Origin: Desulfomonile sp963700305
Lineage (GTDB): Bacteria; Desulfobacterota; Desulfomonilia; Desulfomonilales; Desulfomonilaceae
Length of the DNA: 64,000 bases
Reading direction: 5' to 3'
NCBI GenBank assembly: GCA_963700305.1
Contig: CAVOXB010000022.1
Location: 179,549 to 243,548, forward strand
In this document: piece by piece, positions 1-9,523 of the stretch
Layout: each line of letters begins with the position of its first letter
How positions within the stretch are numbered: position 1 is the first letter of the stretch
Program-made: the position numbers and the translations under genes
Notes under the pieces: generated by a model
What the model was told of the DNA's origin: nothing
The model's input: only the letters and a program-made list of their open reading frames with translations
The model's database searches: none

Positions 1-2
1 TG

Positions 3-1115
3 TTCTATCTACTAGGGAAAATCTGGTCAAATGCTAAATATATTTCGGAAATACCGGGCCATATCGTCCGATGGAACATTAGATTCATATGGAAGGCTAT
101 TGCTATTGGAATAGTCATACATTTTGCTTTCAAGTCTTTGAATTTTCTGCCCGCGTATCTTTCAGGCATCGGCCTCGGTACAGGATATGTGATCCCCTCA
201 CCCATGCCTTTCTACAATCTCCTTATTGCAGCTTGTGTCCTGAAATTGATCATCGCTTTCAGCCTTATTCCGCTGAAGAAGCCCGGGGCGTCGCGCGAAA
301 TGGATTCCATGATAGTGGAGGGTCGAGGGCATCCGTCTTTATTCTTCTCGCTTCTCGAAGAGGGGTCCAAGATATTTTCTCATAAAGGGTTTTCCAACAG
401 GATTTCACGGTCCAGACCGGTCCTATGCGAAGACGGCGAAACATTGATGGGCACGTTCGTTGAAAGCTTCCCGGAATATATAAAAACGTCGTCCAGGGCC
501 GCCGCCCTTCTTAGCCTCTGCATCGGCTCCATAATGGTACTTGTAGGCTTCTTGCAGATAATTCTCATGCAGTACCCAAGTTTTTCGGTAAGTTATGAAG
601 AGTTTTTTCGCCTTTATTCAGTGAGCATGGTCATGGACATACTCTTGAACGTATCTATGATCCTTTTGGGCAAGAGTTTTCTGGACCAAGCCCGGGCTCT
701 CATGTCTGTCTATAGATTCAGATCCAGTCTAGTATACGTCGAAGCCAAAGGCGAATTTGAACGGAAGGTCTTGCCTGATTTGAAGGGGATTGTCTCACCC
801 GAACGCTTGTTCAATCCGCTGACCCAATGTGCGTTCAATGTCCGCTATTTTACGGCCGAGGCAGTTTCGGAGTCGATCACGCCTGAAGGGGTGCGCGAAC
901 TCGTGGGTCTCGAAACTTCCGGCAGATTGGCCAAAGACGTGGCAAGATTGAAGTACCTGCCGTTCCAGGTGAATTTCGTTGAAAGATACCCTTCATCCTG
1001 GGCGCCTGATGAATCAGACATGGACGAACAAATAGTCCAAGTCACCGGCGAACCGCTCGGAATAGGCGAAGATGCTCCTACCGCAGCGGGAATCTCATCG
1101 GGAAACTGCACATGA
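3..1115 (+). CDS. Multi-pass membrane protein, 5' end outside the window
   Basis: The reading frame is open from the first bases of the window, so the true start lies upstream; the TTG at 138 is only an internal codon. About 370 residues are visible. Four hydrophobic stretches look like membrane helices: one near the left edge (around WKAIAIGIVIHF), one following the PSPMPFYN segment, and two in the middle (LLSLCIGSIMVLVGF and MVMDILLNVSMILLG). The last ~150 residues are soluble and probably cytoplasmic. I do not recognise the family. The stop codon overlaps the ATG of the following lytic transglycosylase (ATGA), so the two are translationally coupled and may act together at the envelope. Confidence 0.7.
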   Translation, partial: FYLLGKIWSNAKYISEIPGHIVRWNIRFIWKAIAIGIVIHFAFKSLNFLPAYLSGIGLGTGYVIPSPMPFYNLLIAACVLKLIIAFSLIPLKKPGASREMDSMIVEGRGHPSLFFSLLEEGSKIFSHKGFSNRISRSRPVLCEDGETLMGTFVESFPEYIKTSSRAAALLSLCIGSIMVLVGFLQIILMQYPSFSVSYEEFFRLYSVSMVMDILLNVSMILLGKSFLDQARALMSVYRFRSSLVYVEAKGEFERKVLPDLKGIVSPERLFNPLTQCAFNVRYFTAEAVSESITPEGVRELVGLETSGRLAKDVARLKYLPFQVNFVERYPSSWAPDESDMDEQIVQVTGEPLGIGEDAPTAAGISSGNCT

Positions 1116-1759
1116 TTTGGTGCGGACTAGTGTTTCTGACTATGGGGACAGCGATAGTGGCCTCAGCTGATCAGAGAATAGTAGCAAGGCCCGAACTAAG
1201 CATGCCTAGAGTCGCTTCAGTATCTCCTGAGGTTCGTCGCAAAGTGCAAGATCACATCAAAGCATCTGAACTTGAGAATCTGAAGACTGTAGTTTTATCT
1301 CTCGGAGGAAAAGAAGAACATGCGAAGAGCCTCATGGAAGCCGGCAAGGAATTCCAGATTGACCCTGTATTCCTCGCCTCTTTGACCTTTGTGGAATCGA
1401 GCTTCAAAGCCACAGCGGCCTCCAGTAAAGGCGCCAGAGGGATGATGCAGCTTCGACCGGTCGTGTTGGAAGTCCTCGGCGTGACCAATCCTTGGGATCC
1501 GCACGAAAATATTATGGCAGGCGCAGCTTATCTAAGGCATTGTTTTGACAGATACGCCAAACACAATAACGCCACCTACTTAGCACTTGCGGCTTATAAC
1601 ATCGGTCCGGGGGCAGTGGAAAAACTGACAAGATCGGACGCTGCCGAACGTTTTGTGCGGAAGGTGCTGCTGGTTTATAGCCGATTTTCGCGTCAACCGA
1701 TTTCAGGCGGTGGCCTGAGGAGACTGGAGTTCAAGTCTGTTTCGGCCAGGACTTCGTGA
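1112..1759 (+). CDS. Lytic transglycosylase (SLT domain), periplasmic
   Basis: A 215-residue protein with an N-terminal hydrophobic signal segment (residues 1-19) and a C-terminal SLT/goose-lysozyme-like domain (about 80-195). The family cleaves peptidoglycan glycan strands to give 1,6-anhydromuropeptides. Diagnostic pieces are visible: the catalytic Glu in FVESSF, then GARGMMQL, NIMAGAAYLR and ALAAYNIGPGAV. Length and motif order match small MltE/Slt-type enzymes. The ATG overlaps the stop of the upstream membrane protein, indicating one transcript. A role in wall remodelling near that membrane protein is likely but not shown. Confidence 0.9.
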   Translation: MIWCGLVFLTMGTAIVASADQRIVARPELSMPRVASVSPEVRRKVQDHIKASELENLKTVVLSLGGKEEHAKSLMEAGKEFQIDPVFLASLTFVESSFKATAASSKGARGMMQLRPVVLEVLGVTNPWDPHENIMAGAAYLRHCFDRYAKHNNATYLALAAYNIGPGAVEKLTRSDAAERFVRKVLLVYSRFSRQPISGGGLRRLEFKSVSARTS

Positions 1760-2117
1760 GATGATTTAGATCAGAAGAAGTCATTGGTTCGCCTCCACCG
1801 AGGAGCCAGAGCTGACCAAAATGAGGGATTTTCAAGAAGTTGTGAACATTCTCTTTACGATAAGTCAAGTTTCTGTTTAACTAGGCTACTCTAAAGAGGA
1901 TTAATTTTTGATTTCTGATCTTTACGGAACAGAATCAGTTGCTATCAGGGATAATTCCGGCCAAAATGATCTTTACCGGGAGATCCCCACGAGTTATAGA
2001 AATGACGAGTTGCGGCCGAAACTTCAGTTTTCCGATTTTTCAGGATCGTCTCACTTCGGATCCAATCGGCAAGAAACCGGTTCCGCGCTCCCGCTTTAAT
2101 CGGGATGAGGTGAGCAG
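1760..2117. other. Gene-free stretch before the PA14 gene
   Basis: No convincing coding frame. The short frames here lack ribosome-binding sites and conserved motifs. The stretch must hold the promoter of the PA14-domain gene; the sequence just before its ATG (GGGATGAGGTGAGCAG) supplies a weak Shine-Dalgarno GAGG. Confidence 0.5.
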
Positions 2118-3956
2118 ATGAGATCTTATCTATTGCGAATTGCGGCTGCCGCACTAGGCCTGATGTTATTGTTGACGGTAATCCCCGGATTCGGTGATGA
2201 TTACTTGATCATAAAAAGAAAGGATGGCACCTCCCAGCGAGTTCCCCTGAATTTCGAGCCTGACCAGATCGAATCTCTCCAAGTGGAACCGGGCTTGCCT
2301 TCCGACGCACGGCAGGAAAAAGCTGAGGAGCCTCCAAAGGTGCTTCAACGCGAGACAGAAAAACCTGGAACTCCAGCGGGTCCAAAAGTGTTTCGAAAAG
2401 GTGAGCCTGGACCTACGCGAGGCCCAACTCAGGCACTGGAAGACGAATCTGAAGTGGAAGAGCCTTTGAAGAAGCCTGCTCAACCTCAAATCCAGCATAG
2501 ATCATCTCGACCGGAGGTTGCTGCTCCTTCCAGGAATATCGAAATAGCACCGCCTCCTGCCCCTGGAAGAGGTTTTAGCGTAAATATTTATAAGCTGCCC
2601 GAGAACGTAAGAACGCTCCCTGATTACAGCGCTTTTCGCCCCAGTGGAACCACGCTCACAGATAAAATTAATCTGGAACCCGCAAAGGGCGAGAAAGACC
2701 CTTCCGGATTACCAGAAAGCATGGACGGACTTGGACTGCGCTTCACGGGCATGTTCATCACAACAGGCGAGGGTATATTCAGGTGGCGGGTCCATTCAAA
2801 GGACGGGGCTCGCCTTCATATTGATGACAAGACTTTGATAGAAAACGACGGGATTCACGAGGCGGCATCCAAAGTCGGATACGTGCATTTGGCTGAAGGC
2901 ACCCATACCATAATCTTGGACAGCTTTAATTCCCAGGGTTCTCCCGTATTGAAGCTCTATCTTCAGCCCCCAGTCGGGCCGGAGCAGGTGTTTTCGTCGA
3001 GCGGTGGTGCTGTAGGCTGGAAGGAACCGGAAAAGCCGTATGATGTGCTGTGGGGCCAAGTGTACTTTGTGCCAAAGGGCAGCTATCCTGAAGGGCCGGA
3101 TTTCGGTCATCTGAACCCAATCGGCAGACTGATCGCACCGGAACTGAACGTATCCGGCGGCGAAGGATTCCCAGGATTGCCAGGCAAGAAGGATATGGTC
3201 GGCGTAAGATACCAGGGATTCTTCAACGTGCAAGGAGCCGGGATCTTTGCTTTCAGACTGGCGTCGGACAACTTCGCGCGTTTGACCATAGGCAAACAGG
3301 CCATCGCTGAGACCACCGCAGGGACCAAGTCCGACAGCGGCAAGTTGGGCTGGGCTTTTCTTCAGCAGGGGAGTTATCCGATTACCGTGGATTATTTCAA
3401 TCCACAGGGAGACCCACGATTGCAGCTCTATGTGACGCCTCCCACCAAAGGGGAAGAGGTATTTGCTCCGGCTCACACCCTGGAAGGATTTGCCGCTGAT
3501 TCCGGCCAGTTGAGTCTAATACCCGGTTTTGTGTACTTCCTCAAACCGAATACCAAGACTCTCCCCAATTACAACAAGCTTACGCCTGCGGGAATGTTCT
3601 TTACAAAGTCCGTTGATTACCCGATCAACAGAGGCACACGCGAATTCCCGGGCGTTCCCAAACGAGAAGATTGGTTGGGCCTGAGATTCTATGTAAAGTT
3701 TTCATTGAGTGAGCAAGAGGCAGGGACTTACAAATTCCGTGTTGTTTCTGATGATGCAGCTAGACTGATCGTTGGAAAAAAGATAGTGATAAATGCGGAA
3801 GCCATAGGCAAGCTTCAGGATGTTTCCGGATCCGTGGCTCTACCGGCAGGCAGCCACGAGATGTTCCTTGATTACATGCAAGCCATCGGGCCAAGCGCGC
3901 TCCAGATGTACATAACCCCGCCCGGGGGCGAGGAAAAAATTTTCGCATTTCAATAA
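2118..3956 (+). CDS. Secreted protein with three PA14-like domains
   Basis: A 612-residue exported protein. Residues 1-26 form a signal peptide; residues ~45-160 are a Pro/Glu/Lys-rich linker; then come three related beta-sandwich domains at about 165-290, 312-450 and 468-610. Each carries the PA14 signature: a lead-in such as GLGLRFTGMF or GVRYQGFF, then F-R-W/F-R-(V/L) with S-D/K-D-x-A-R-L (SKDGARLHID, SDNFARLTIG, SDDAARLIVG), and a closing x-L-Q/K-(L/M)-Y segment before PP. PA14 domains usually bind carbohydrate and occur in glycosidases, adhesins and toxins. No catalytic domain is attached, so a carbohydrate-binding surface or periplasmic role is inferred. It is a single-gene unit ended by a strong hairpin. 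Confidence 0.85.
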   Translation: MRSYLLRIAAAALGLMLLLTVIPGFGDDYLIIKRKDGTSQRVPLNFEPDQIESLQVEPGLPSDARQEKAEEPPKVLQRETEKPGTPAGPKVFRKGEPGPTRGPTQALEDESEVEEPLKKPAQPQIQHRSSRPEVAAPSRNIEIAPPPAPGRGFSVNIYKLPENVRTLPDYSAFRPSGTTLTDKINLEPAKGEKDPSGLPESMDGLGLRFTGMFITTGEGIFRWRVHSKDGARLHIDDKTLIENDGIHEAASKVGYVHLAEGTHTIILDSFNSQGSPVLKLYLQPPVGPEQVFSSSGGAVGWKEPEKPYDVLWGQVYFVPKGSYPEGPDFGHLNPIGRLIAPELNVSGGEGFPGLPGKKDMVGVRYQGFFNVQGAGIFAFRLASDNFARLTIGKQAIAETTAGTKSDSGKLGWAFLQQGSYPITVDYFNPQGDPRLQLYVTPPTKGEEVFAPAHTLEGFAADSGQLSLIPGFVYFLKPNTKTLPNYNKLTPAGMFFTKSVDYPINRGTREFPGVPKREDWLGLRFYVKFSLSEQEAGTYKFRVVSDDAARLIVGKKIVINAEAIGKLQDVSGSVALPAGSHEMFLDYMQAIGPSALQMYITPPGGEEKIFAFQ

Positions 3957-3989
3957 AGTCTAAGGACTGTTAATCCCGATTGTGATTCA

Positions 3990-4024
3990 ATTGCCGGGGC
4001 TCTCGTCGAGAGGGCTCCGGCAAT
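3990..4024 (+). terminator. Terminator hairpin of the PA14 gene
   Basis: A near-perfect stem (ATTGCCGG-GGCTCTC pairing with GAGAGGGCTCCGGCAAT) lies 33 bases after the stop codon and is followed by a short T run. Confidence 0.75.
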
Positions 4025-4120
4025 TTCTCGAAGAGGCCAAATATTTTTGGATATGGGACTGGCGTCTTGCCATAGGAATGCGCATTCAACAACGTACTAG
4101 ACGCTCTGAAATCCTAAACC

Positions 4121-4148
4121 GTCATTCTCGCGTAGGCGGGAATGATGA
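4121..4148. repeat. Short palindromic intergenic repeat (GTCATTC..GAATGAT type)
   Basis: TCATTCTCGC and GCGGGAATGA face each other around a 5-base spacer. This matches the widespread intergenic GTCATTCCCGC...GCGGGAATGAC repeats, of which another version occurs at 5088-5145. Confidence 0.6.
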
Positions 4149-4208
4149 ACTTTCCGCATCTCAGAATTCCGTTACGGAACACGAATCGACATTGGATCCA
4201 GGAGATCA

Positions 4209-5033
4209 ATGGATAGGAATCAGGTGTTCTCTTTCGGTCGTAATTGGCAAGACTTCCTGAAGAGCCTTGACTCCGAGAGAATCAGGATAGCTGAGGCTTC
4301 TCTCGTGGAGTTCATGAATATCCATGATTTACGTGGCAAGAGCTTTCTGGATATCGGTTGCGGCAGCGGGCTGTTCTCACAGGCAGCATTCAATCTTGGG
4401 GCCGACCGAGTCATAAGCTTTGATGTAGATCCGTTTAGCGCGGAATGCTGCAGGTATCTTCACGAACGTTCAGGTAAGCCGTCCAATTGGCAAGTCTTGG
4501 AAGGATCTGTGCTGGACAATGATTTCCTTACCTCTTTGGGATCGTTCGACATTGTCTATTCGTGGGGCGTCCTTCATCATACAGGCAAGATGTGGGATGC
4601 TTTGAAGAATTCAGGCGCACTGGTCAAGCCCGGTGGATATTACTACATAGCCATTTATAACAAGATATTGGCCAGGAACGGTTCCACATCCTGGATACAC
4701 CCTTTTTGGATAAAGATAAAAACAATCTACAATTCTAATCCAGTCATCGGAAAATTTGTATTTCAGCCGCTCGCGATGGCCGCATATCTGGCTATTGTCA
4801 TGGCAAGGCTGGAAAATCCTGCGACTCATATAAAAAATTATAAGTCTCACAGAGGAATGAGCTGGAAGACTGATGCAACTGACTGGCTAGGCGGATATCC
4901 CTACGAATTTGCCACTGTGGAAGAAATCTTCAAATTTATTAAAGGAAATTTCCCGGATCTGAACCTGACTAATATCAAAGTTACGAGCGGTCGCGGATTA
5001 AATTGGTATCTTTTTCGAACGCGCCAGGAATGA
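4209..5033 (+). CDS. Class I SAM-dependent methyltransferase
   Basis: A 274-residue soluble protein. Motif I of the Rossmann methyltransferase fold is clear (FLDIGCGSGLFS, residues ~46-57), followed by an acidic residue ending strand 2 (ISFDVD) and a motif IV region FDIVYSWGVLHHTGKMWDAL, typical of Methyltransf_11/25-type enzymes. The C-terminal 100 residues are unusual and may define the substrate. The start is fixed by AGGAGA at 4200-4205, four bases before the ATG. It stands alone between two palindromic repeats, so the substrate cannot be read from context. Confidence 0.85.
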   Translation: MDRNQVFSFGRNWQDFLKSLDSERIRIAEASLVEFMNIHDLRGKSFLDIGCGSGLFSQAAFNLGADRVISFDVDPFSAECCRYLHERSGKPSNWQVLEGSVLDNDFLTSLGSFDIVYSWGVLHHTGKMWDALKNSGALVKPGGYYYIAIYNKILARNGSTSWIHPFWIKIKTIYNSNPVIGKFVFQPLAMAAYLAIVMARLENPATHIKNYKSHRGMSWKTDATDWLGGYPYEFATVEEIFKFIKGNFPDLNLTNIKVTSGRGLNWYLFRTRQE

Positions 5034-5087
5034 CTGATAACAATGCAAATTGACAGAATTCTTGTCCAATTTACGGTAATTGTACCC

Positions 5088-5145
5088 GTCATCCCGGACT
5101 TGATCCGGGATCCAGATCCTGGATTCCTGCCTTCGCAGGAATGAC
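5088..5145. repeat. Intergenic GTCATCCCGG / VIPAKAGIQ-type repeat
   Basis: Consists of CGTCATCCCGGACTTGATCC followed by GGGATCCAG and CCTGCCTTCGCAGGAATGACG. This is the familiar dispersed repeat that translates on the minus strand as VIPAKAGIQ. It lies just after the methyltransferase gene. Confidence 0.75.
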
Positions 5146-5164
5146 GAGGAAACTGTAATTATTC

Positions 5165-5185
5165 TTGGTCGCTATATGCGACCAA
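5165..5185. terminator. Perfect 8-bp hairpin between convergent genes
   Basis: TTGGTCGC-TATAT-GCGACCAA. It lies between the ends of the plus-strand methyltransferase gene and the minus-strand guaA, so it may terminate either one. There is no clear U tract. Confidence 0.4.
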
Positions 5186-5267
5186 TCTGACAAACGGAAT
5201 GCATATAGTGCTTTTGGAGAGGGGCGTGGCGAGAGAACCTTTCCACGAAAAGATCCTCCTGCCTTCC

Positions 5268-6809
5268 CTATTCCCACTCTATGGTGCTGGGCGGTTTAGA
5301 CGAAATATCGTAGACGACCCGGTTGATTCCTCTGACCTCATTAATGATTCTGTTGGATATTACTGCCAGGGTGTCATGGGGTATGGGATACCAGTCCGCG
5401 GTCATGCCGTCGATTGCATCTACGGCTCTCACGGCCGCCACGTGTTCGTAGGTGCGTTCATCTCCCATTACTCCCACTGAACGAACAGGAAGAAGCACGA
5501 CAAAAGCTTGCCATATATTTCGGTAAAGCCCTGCCTTGCGTATCTCTTCTATGGCTATCGCATCTGCCTCTTGCAGAACAGCCACCCGCTCGGGTGTTAC
5601 CTCGCCGAGTATGCGGACTGCAAGTCCCGGCCCGGGAAACGGGTGGCGCCAGATTATGGAATCTGGAACCCCCAATTGGGCTCCGAGTTCCCGCACCTCG
5701 TCCTTGAACAGTTCCCTCAGGGGTTCAATGAGTTTCAGATGCATTCGCTCAGGTAAGCCTCCCACATTATGATGGCTCTTTATGGTGACAGAAGGCCCCC
5801 CTTTAAACGATATGCTTTCTATCACATCAGGATAGAGAGTCCCCTGAGCTAGATATTTCGCATTGGGAAAATTAGTGGACTCCCCCTCGAATACTCGTAT
5901 AAATTCTTCACCTATGATCCTTCGCTTCTGTTCTGGGTCCGTCACCCCCTGAAGCTTGCCGAGGAAGCGGTCCGAGGCATCCACATAATCCAGTTGGATT
6001 CCGAGTTCGCGAAAAGTAGACAACACCTCTTGAGCCTCATTTTTCCTCAAAAGGCCGTTGTTCACGAATATGGGGTGTAATTGCGCCCCTATTGCTTTGT
6101 GAAGCAGAGCGACCATCACTGAGGAATCCACGCCTCCGGATAAGGCAGCAACCACATGGCTGTCTTCGACGCGCTCTCTGATTTCTGCGCAGGTGGTCTC
6201 TATGAAAGAAGCCATGGTCCAATCGGCTCCCAGCCCTGCTATGCGGTACAGAAAATTCTTGAGGATAGTCGTGCCATCAGGTGTGTGAACAACCTCAGGA
6301 TGAAACTGCACCCCGCAAATTAGATGGTCCTTACTTTCTATGGACGCAAAAACCGTGTCTGCCGTGCTCGCAGTCTTTTTGAAGCCTTCAGGTAACGCTA
6401 TCACCTTGTCACCGTGACTCATCCACACTTGCGCGCCCTGAGATATCCCCTGGAGCAGCCAGGAATCCTCAGCCACCGAGGAGAGACTCGCCCGACCGTA
6501 TTCCCGATCCTCTGCGGGTTCAACAGTACCACCAAGGGTCCGCGCTATAGCTTGCAATCCATAGCAGATCCCGAGCACCGGAAGCCCGAATTCGAGGATT
6601 TTCCTGTCCAGTTGCGGTGAAGCCGGATCATACACGCTTGCAGGGCCGCCTGACAGCACTATCGCTGCAGGTCTGCTGCGGGAAATAATCTCCAGGCCCT
6701 TATTGTACGGATGGATCTCCGAATAGACTCCAGCTTCTCGGACTCGACGAGCTATGAGTTGCGTATACTGGGAGCCGAAATCAAGGATGAGCACGTAAGA
6801 AGGCGACAA
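5268..6809 (-). CDS. guaA: GMP synthase (glutamine-hydrolysing)
   Basis: A full-length 513-residue enzyme converting XMP to GMP with ATP and glutamine in the cytoplasm. The N-terminal class I amidotransferase carries the nucleophile Cys82 in GICYGLQ and the His/Glu pair in QFHPEVVHT. The ATP-pyrophosphatase domain has the P-loop ALSGGVDSSV, and the C-terminal dimerisation domain ends in the conserved IEWE. The start is a TTG at 6809 with GGAGG six bases upstream, which puts the FGSQY motif at the usual distance from the N terminus. No purine genes flank it. The frame is intact, in contrast with several neighbours. Confidence 0.97.
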   Translation of the reverse strand: MSPSYVLILDFGSQYTQLIARRVREAGVYSEIHPYNKGLEIISRSRPAAIVLSGGPASVYDPASPQLDRKILEFGLPVLGICYGLQAIARTLGGTVEPAEDREYGRASLSSVAEDSWLLQGISQGAQVWMSHGDKVIALPEGFKKTASTADTVFASIESKDHLICGVQFHPEVVHTPDGTTILKNFLYRIAGLGADWTMASFIETTCAEIRERVEDSHVVAALSGGVDSSVMVALLHKAIGAQLHPIFVNNGLLRKNEAQEVLSTFRELGIQLDYVDASDRFLGKLQGVTDPEQKRRIIGEEFIRVFEGESTNFPNAKYLAQGTLYPDVIESISFKGGPSVTIKSHHNVGGLPERMHLKLIEPLRELFKDEVRELGAQLGVPDSIIWRHPFPGPGLAVRILGEVTPERVAVLQEADAIAIEEIRKAGLYRNIWQAFVVLLPVRSVGVMGDERTYEHVAAVRAVDAIDGMTADWYPIPHDTLAVISNRIINEVRGINRVVYDISSKPPSTIEWE

Positions 6810-7047
6810 CTTTAACCTCCAGCCTTAGGATGCGCGCTGAAATACGTTTGATTGCCGGAAATGCCGATATTCACGTCCAAACACTACGGGGAATGCTCAG
6901 AGCAATTACCCCTAAACCCTCGCCAATGATCGCCCGGCACTGCGTATGTCTTACCGGATTTCTGGTCGGACGAGAGGAATGTCTTTTAGCACACGGTTAA
7001 TATTGCTGTAGATTCGGCATGAGGTCAAGGGTACGCATGCCTGGAAT

Positions 7048-7083
7048 AAAAAAGACCGAGGCACTCCACCTCGGTCTTTTTTG
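7048..7083 (-). terminator. Rho-independent terminator
   Basis: AAAAGACCGAGG-CACTCCA-CCTCGGTCTTTTTT: a 12-bp stem with T runs on both sides, able to stop transcription in either direction. It lies 37 bases after the stop of the minus-strand secreted-protein gene. Confidence 0.9.
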
Positions 7084-7119
7084 CTTTTATCCCTTTTAAG
7101 GAAGCTGACGTATTTTACT

Positions 7120-7581
7120 TCACCGCACCGCCTGCTTCTTCAGCATTTCATACTTCAGACCCGGGGTCACACAGGGATTGCAGCCCGGGGACTCAACAGT
7201 GTACTTCTCGACGTTGCTAACCAGCTTGCCACCAGGAGTCATCGCAGGAGGAGCGCCCCAAGCAACGGGTCCGCCATAAGCAGGAGCCACGCACTTCGGC
7301 GGGATGATCTGAACTTTCATTGCGCACTTTGTGCCCTTCCACACGCCCCAGGGACGAAAACCACCAGTGTACTGCTCACAACCGTCGAGCATCAAAGTGC
7401 TGTCGCCACCAGCTGTGCCGCCCGTGGTTTTAGTGAAAGAAGTCTTCACCTTCATGGGAATCATGATCATGTCGCCGGTGGTGCTCGCGGTCATCGGCAT
7501 ACCCGACACGAAAGCGCCAGCAACTGTCGCTGTTATGACCAGAGCCATAGCGCTGACCACAACTATCATTTTTTTAACCAT
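7120..7581 (-). CDS. Small secreted Cys-containing protein, function unknown
   Basis: A 153-residue protein starting at the ATG at 7581, which has AGGAGG nine bases upstream; a TTG two codons earlier is too close to that site. Residues 1-24 are a signal peptide (MVKKMIVVVSAMALVITATVAGA). The mature part is rich in Gly, Thr, Pro and Met, with Cys residues in DGCEQ, TKCAM, PKCVAP and PGCNPC that could form disulfides. I recognise no domain. A strong ribosome-binding site and terminator suggest a well-expressed monocistronic gene. Confidence 0.8.
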   Translation of the reverse strand: MVKKMIVVVSAMALVITATVAGAFVSGMPMTASTTGDMIMIPMKVKTSFTKTTGGTAGGDSTLMLDGCEQYTGGFRPWGVWKGTKCAMKVQIIPPKCVAPAYGGPVAWGAPPAMTPGGKLVSNVEKYTVESPGCNPCVTPGLKYEMLKKQAVR

Positions 7582-7924
7582 ACCCAAATCCTCCTTTTAT
7601 TAGGCCCCACCGGCGGAAGAACCGAGGAACCGCATTTGGAATTATAGACACATATATAACCGTTTGCCAATTTGTTATCAGAACACCCACGGGAAGTCAA
7701 GATATTTTTTCCCGTAAAGCCTATTGTCGACCCCATTGGTCTGTTCGAGCATAACTAAAATTTCCCTCAGGAGCAAACTTTTTTTTTGCAAAAGGCAACT
7801 TTGTTCAAAATTAACTGTCGCTTTAGCCTTGCTTATCAATACAGTTCTTTTGTTTCGCCAATACAGATCCAACTTTTGCGGTCAGTTTTGCCTTCGAAAA
7901 AGAATTGAGCAAAGAGTGTGTGCC
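7582..7924. other. Intergenic stretch, no gene seen
   Basis: An AT-rich spacer between leuC's end and the secreted-protein gene start. It contains long T runs (7779-7787) and the promoter side of the secreted-protein gene. No coding frame or hairpin stands out. Confidence 0.4.
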
Positions 7925-9184
7925 TCAAATGTCCCGCGGGTCGGCGATTCGACCTTCCAAGGCGCTTGCGGCTGCAACAGCTGGAGAAGCAAGCACCACT
8001 TCGCTTTCCGGGTGGCCCATACGGCCCACAAAATTGCGATTAGTCGTTGAAATTGCGCGCTCTCCTCGTGCCAGGATGCCCATATAGCCTCCCAGGCACG
8101 GTCCGCACGTAGGTGTCGACACAGCCCCACCTGCCTGCATAAATGCCTCCACGATCCCCTCAGATATGGCCTGCATCATCACCTGGGGAGTCGCCGGGAT
8201 AACTATAAGTCTCACTCCCTTTGCTATCTTTTTACCTTTCAGTATGGAAGCGGCTATTCGCAAATCTTCTATTCTTCCATTAGTACAGGACCCGATAATG
8301 ACCTGATCCACCTTCAGGCCTTTCACCTCGGCCACAGGATGAACATTGGACGGGAGAAACGGCAACGCCACAACCGGTTCCAGCACATTCAAATCCACAT
8401 GTCGCGTTTCGCTGTAAACGGCATCGACATCCGATTCATAAACCTTATATGGCCGGCCGCTGTGAGTGTCAGCGAACTCTCTGGTATTTTCATCGAACGG
8501 AAAAATTCCATTCTTTGCTCCAGCCTCTATGGCCATGTTTGTCATGGTGAATCTATCCGGCATGGATAAGGCCCCTACCCCGTCCCCATGGAATTCCATT
8601 GCCTTGTATAGCGCGCCGTCCACCCCGATTTGACCGATAATAAATAAGATTACGTCCTTGCCCGATACCCATTTGCCGGGCTTGCCTCCCAGGACGAATC
8701 TGATCGTCTCGGGAACCTTGAACCAGTTCTGGCCTGTAAGCATTGCCGCAGCGAAGTCCGTGCTCCCAACACCCGTTGAGAAGGCTGCCAAGGCTCCGTA
8801 CGTGCACGTATGGCTGTCCGCTCCTACCACCAGATCACCGGGAACCACAAGGCCCTGTTCAGGTAACAGCACGTGCTCTATGCCCATAACACCCACATCA
8901 TAAAAATGGACCAAGCCGGCCTCACGGGCAAACATTCGCGCTTTGCTGAGCATCTCCGCCGAGGCGATATCTTTTGCGGGATTGAAGTGATCGAGCACCA
9001 CTACCACCTTTTGCGGATCGAACACTTTCTTACCCCCCGCCTGGCGAAAAGGTTCAAGAGCAAGGGGTAGTGTGATGTCGTTGGCTAGGGCAATATCAAC
9101 TTTGGCTTGGATCAATTGGCCCGGTTCAACCTTTTCCTGATCCGAGTGGGCCGCCAATATCTTTTCAGTTATGGTCATTCCCAT
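7925..9184 (-). CDS. leuC: 3-isopropylmalate dehydratase / homoaconitase large subunit (HACN type)
   Basis: A roughly 419-residue aconitase-superfamily protein. The [4Fe-4S] ligands are visible in GSCTNGR and in TPTCGPCLGG, with DHFNPAKD and the substrate-loop GADSHTCTYGAL also present. The length fits the short LeuC/HACN subfamily, which isomerises 2-isopropylmalate (leucine synthesis) or homocitrate-like acids. AAGGAG lies nine bases before the ATG at 9184, whereas the upstream GTG has no such site. The small swivel subunit (leuD) is not adjacent on either side, so the exact substrate (isopropylmalate or another 2-hydroxy acid) cannot be fixed from context. Confidence 0.88.
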   Translation of the reverse strand: MGMTITEKILAAHSDQEKVEPGQLIQAKVDIALANDITLPLALEPFRQAGGKKVFDPQKVVVVLDHFNPAKDIASAEMLSKARMFAREAGLVHFYDVGVMGIEHVLLPEQGLVVPGDLVVGADSHTCTYGALAAFSTGVGSTDFAAAMLTGQNWFKVPETIRFVLGGKPGKWVSGKDVILFIIGQIGVDGALYKAMEFHGDGVGALSMPDRFTMTNMAIEAGAKNGIFPFDENTREFADTHSGRPYKVYESDVDAVYSETRHVDLNVLEPVVALPFLPSNVHPVAEVKGLKVDQVIIGSCTNGRIEDLRIAASILKGKKIAKGVRLIVIPATPQVMMQAISEGIVEAFMQAGGAVSTPTCGPCLGGYMGILARGERAISTTNRNFVGRMGHPESEVVLASPAVAAASALEGRIADPRDI

Positions 9185-9421
9185 TTCTTGGAGCTCCTTC
9201 ACTATTGATAGACCGAAAACAGCTTCGGCCGCAGAACTGTGCCGACCAGCGAGATTTTGATTTCCAGCCTATTTCGTGACAAATATCTCTGTGCACACGC
9301 TAATATCTCAAATTGGGCTATATTTGCAAAGATCCGTCGATCTGACAGCCGATAAAACCGGTCATGCAGTAAGCATTCAGTGAATGGCGGGACCGCGTTA
9401 CCTGGACTATCGAAGCGAGCC

Positions 9422-9488
9422 GTGGGGCGGGCTTTCTAGCCTGCCATTGTCGGTTCTTTTGGAGGGCAGGCTGGAAAGCCTGCCCCAC
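9422..9488. repeat. Palindromic GTGGGGCAGGCTTTCCAGCC repeat
   Basis: The arms GTGGGGCGGGCTTTCTAGCC (9422) and GGCTGGAAAGCCTGCCCCAC (ending 9488) face each other across ~20 bases. A single arm of the same family recurs at 25733-25756. Such repeats are dispersed intergenic elements. Confidence 0.7.
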
Positions 9489-9523
9489 AAGGCTGTCTGC
9501 CACAGGATCACTGAATCGTCTCG

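Noticed and set aside
2796..3476. 226-codon minus-strand frame
   Set aside because: Antisense to the PA14 gene; no supporting features.
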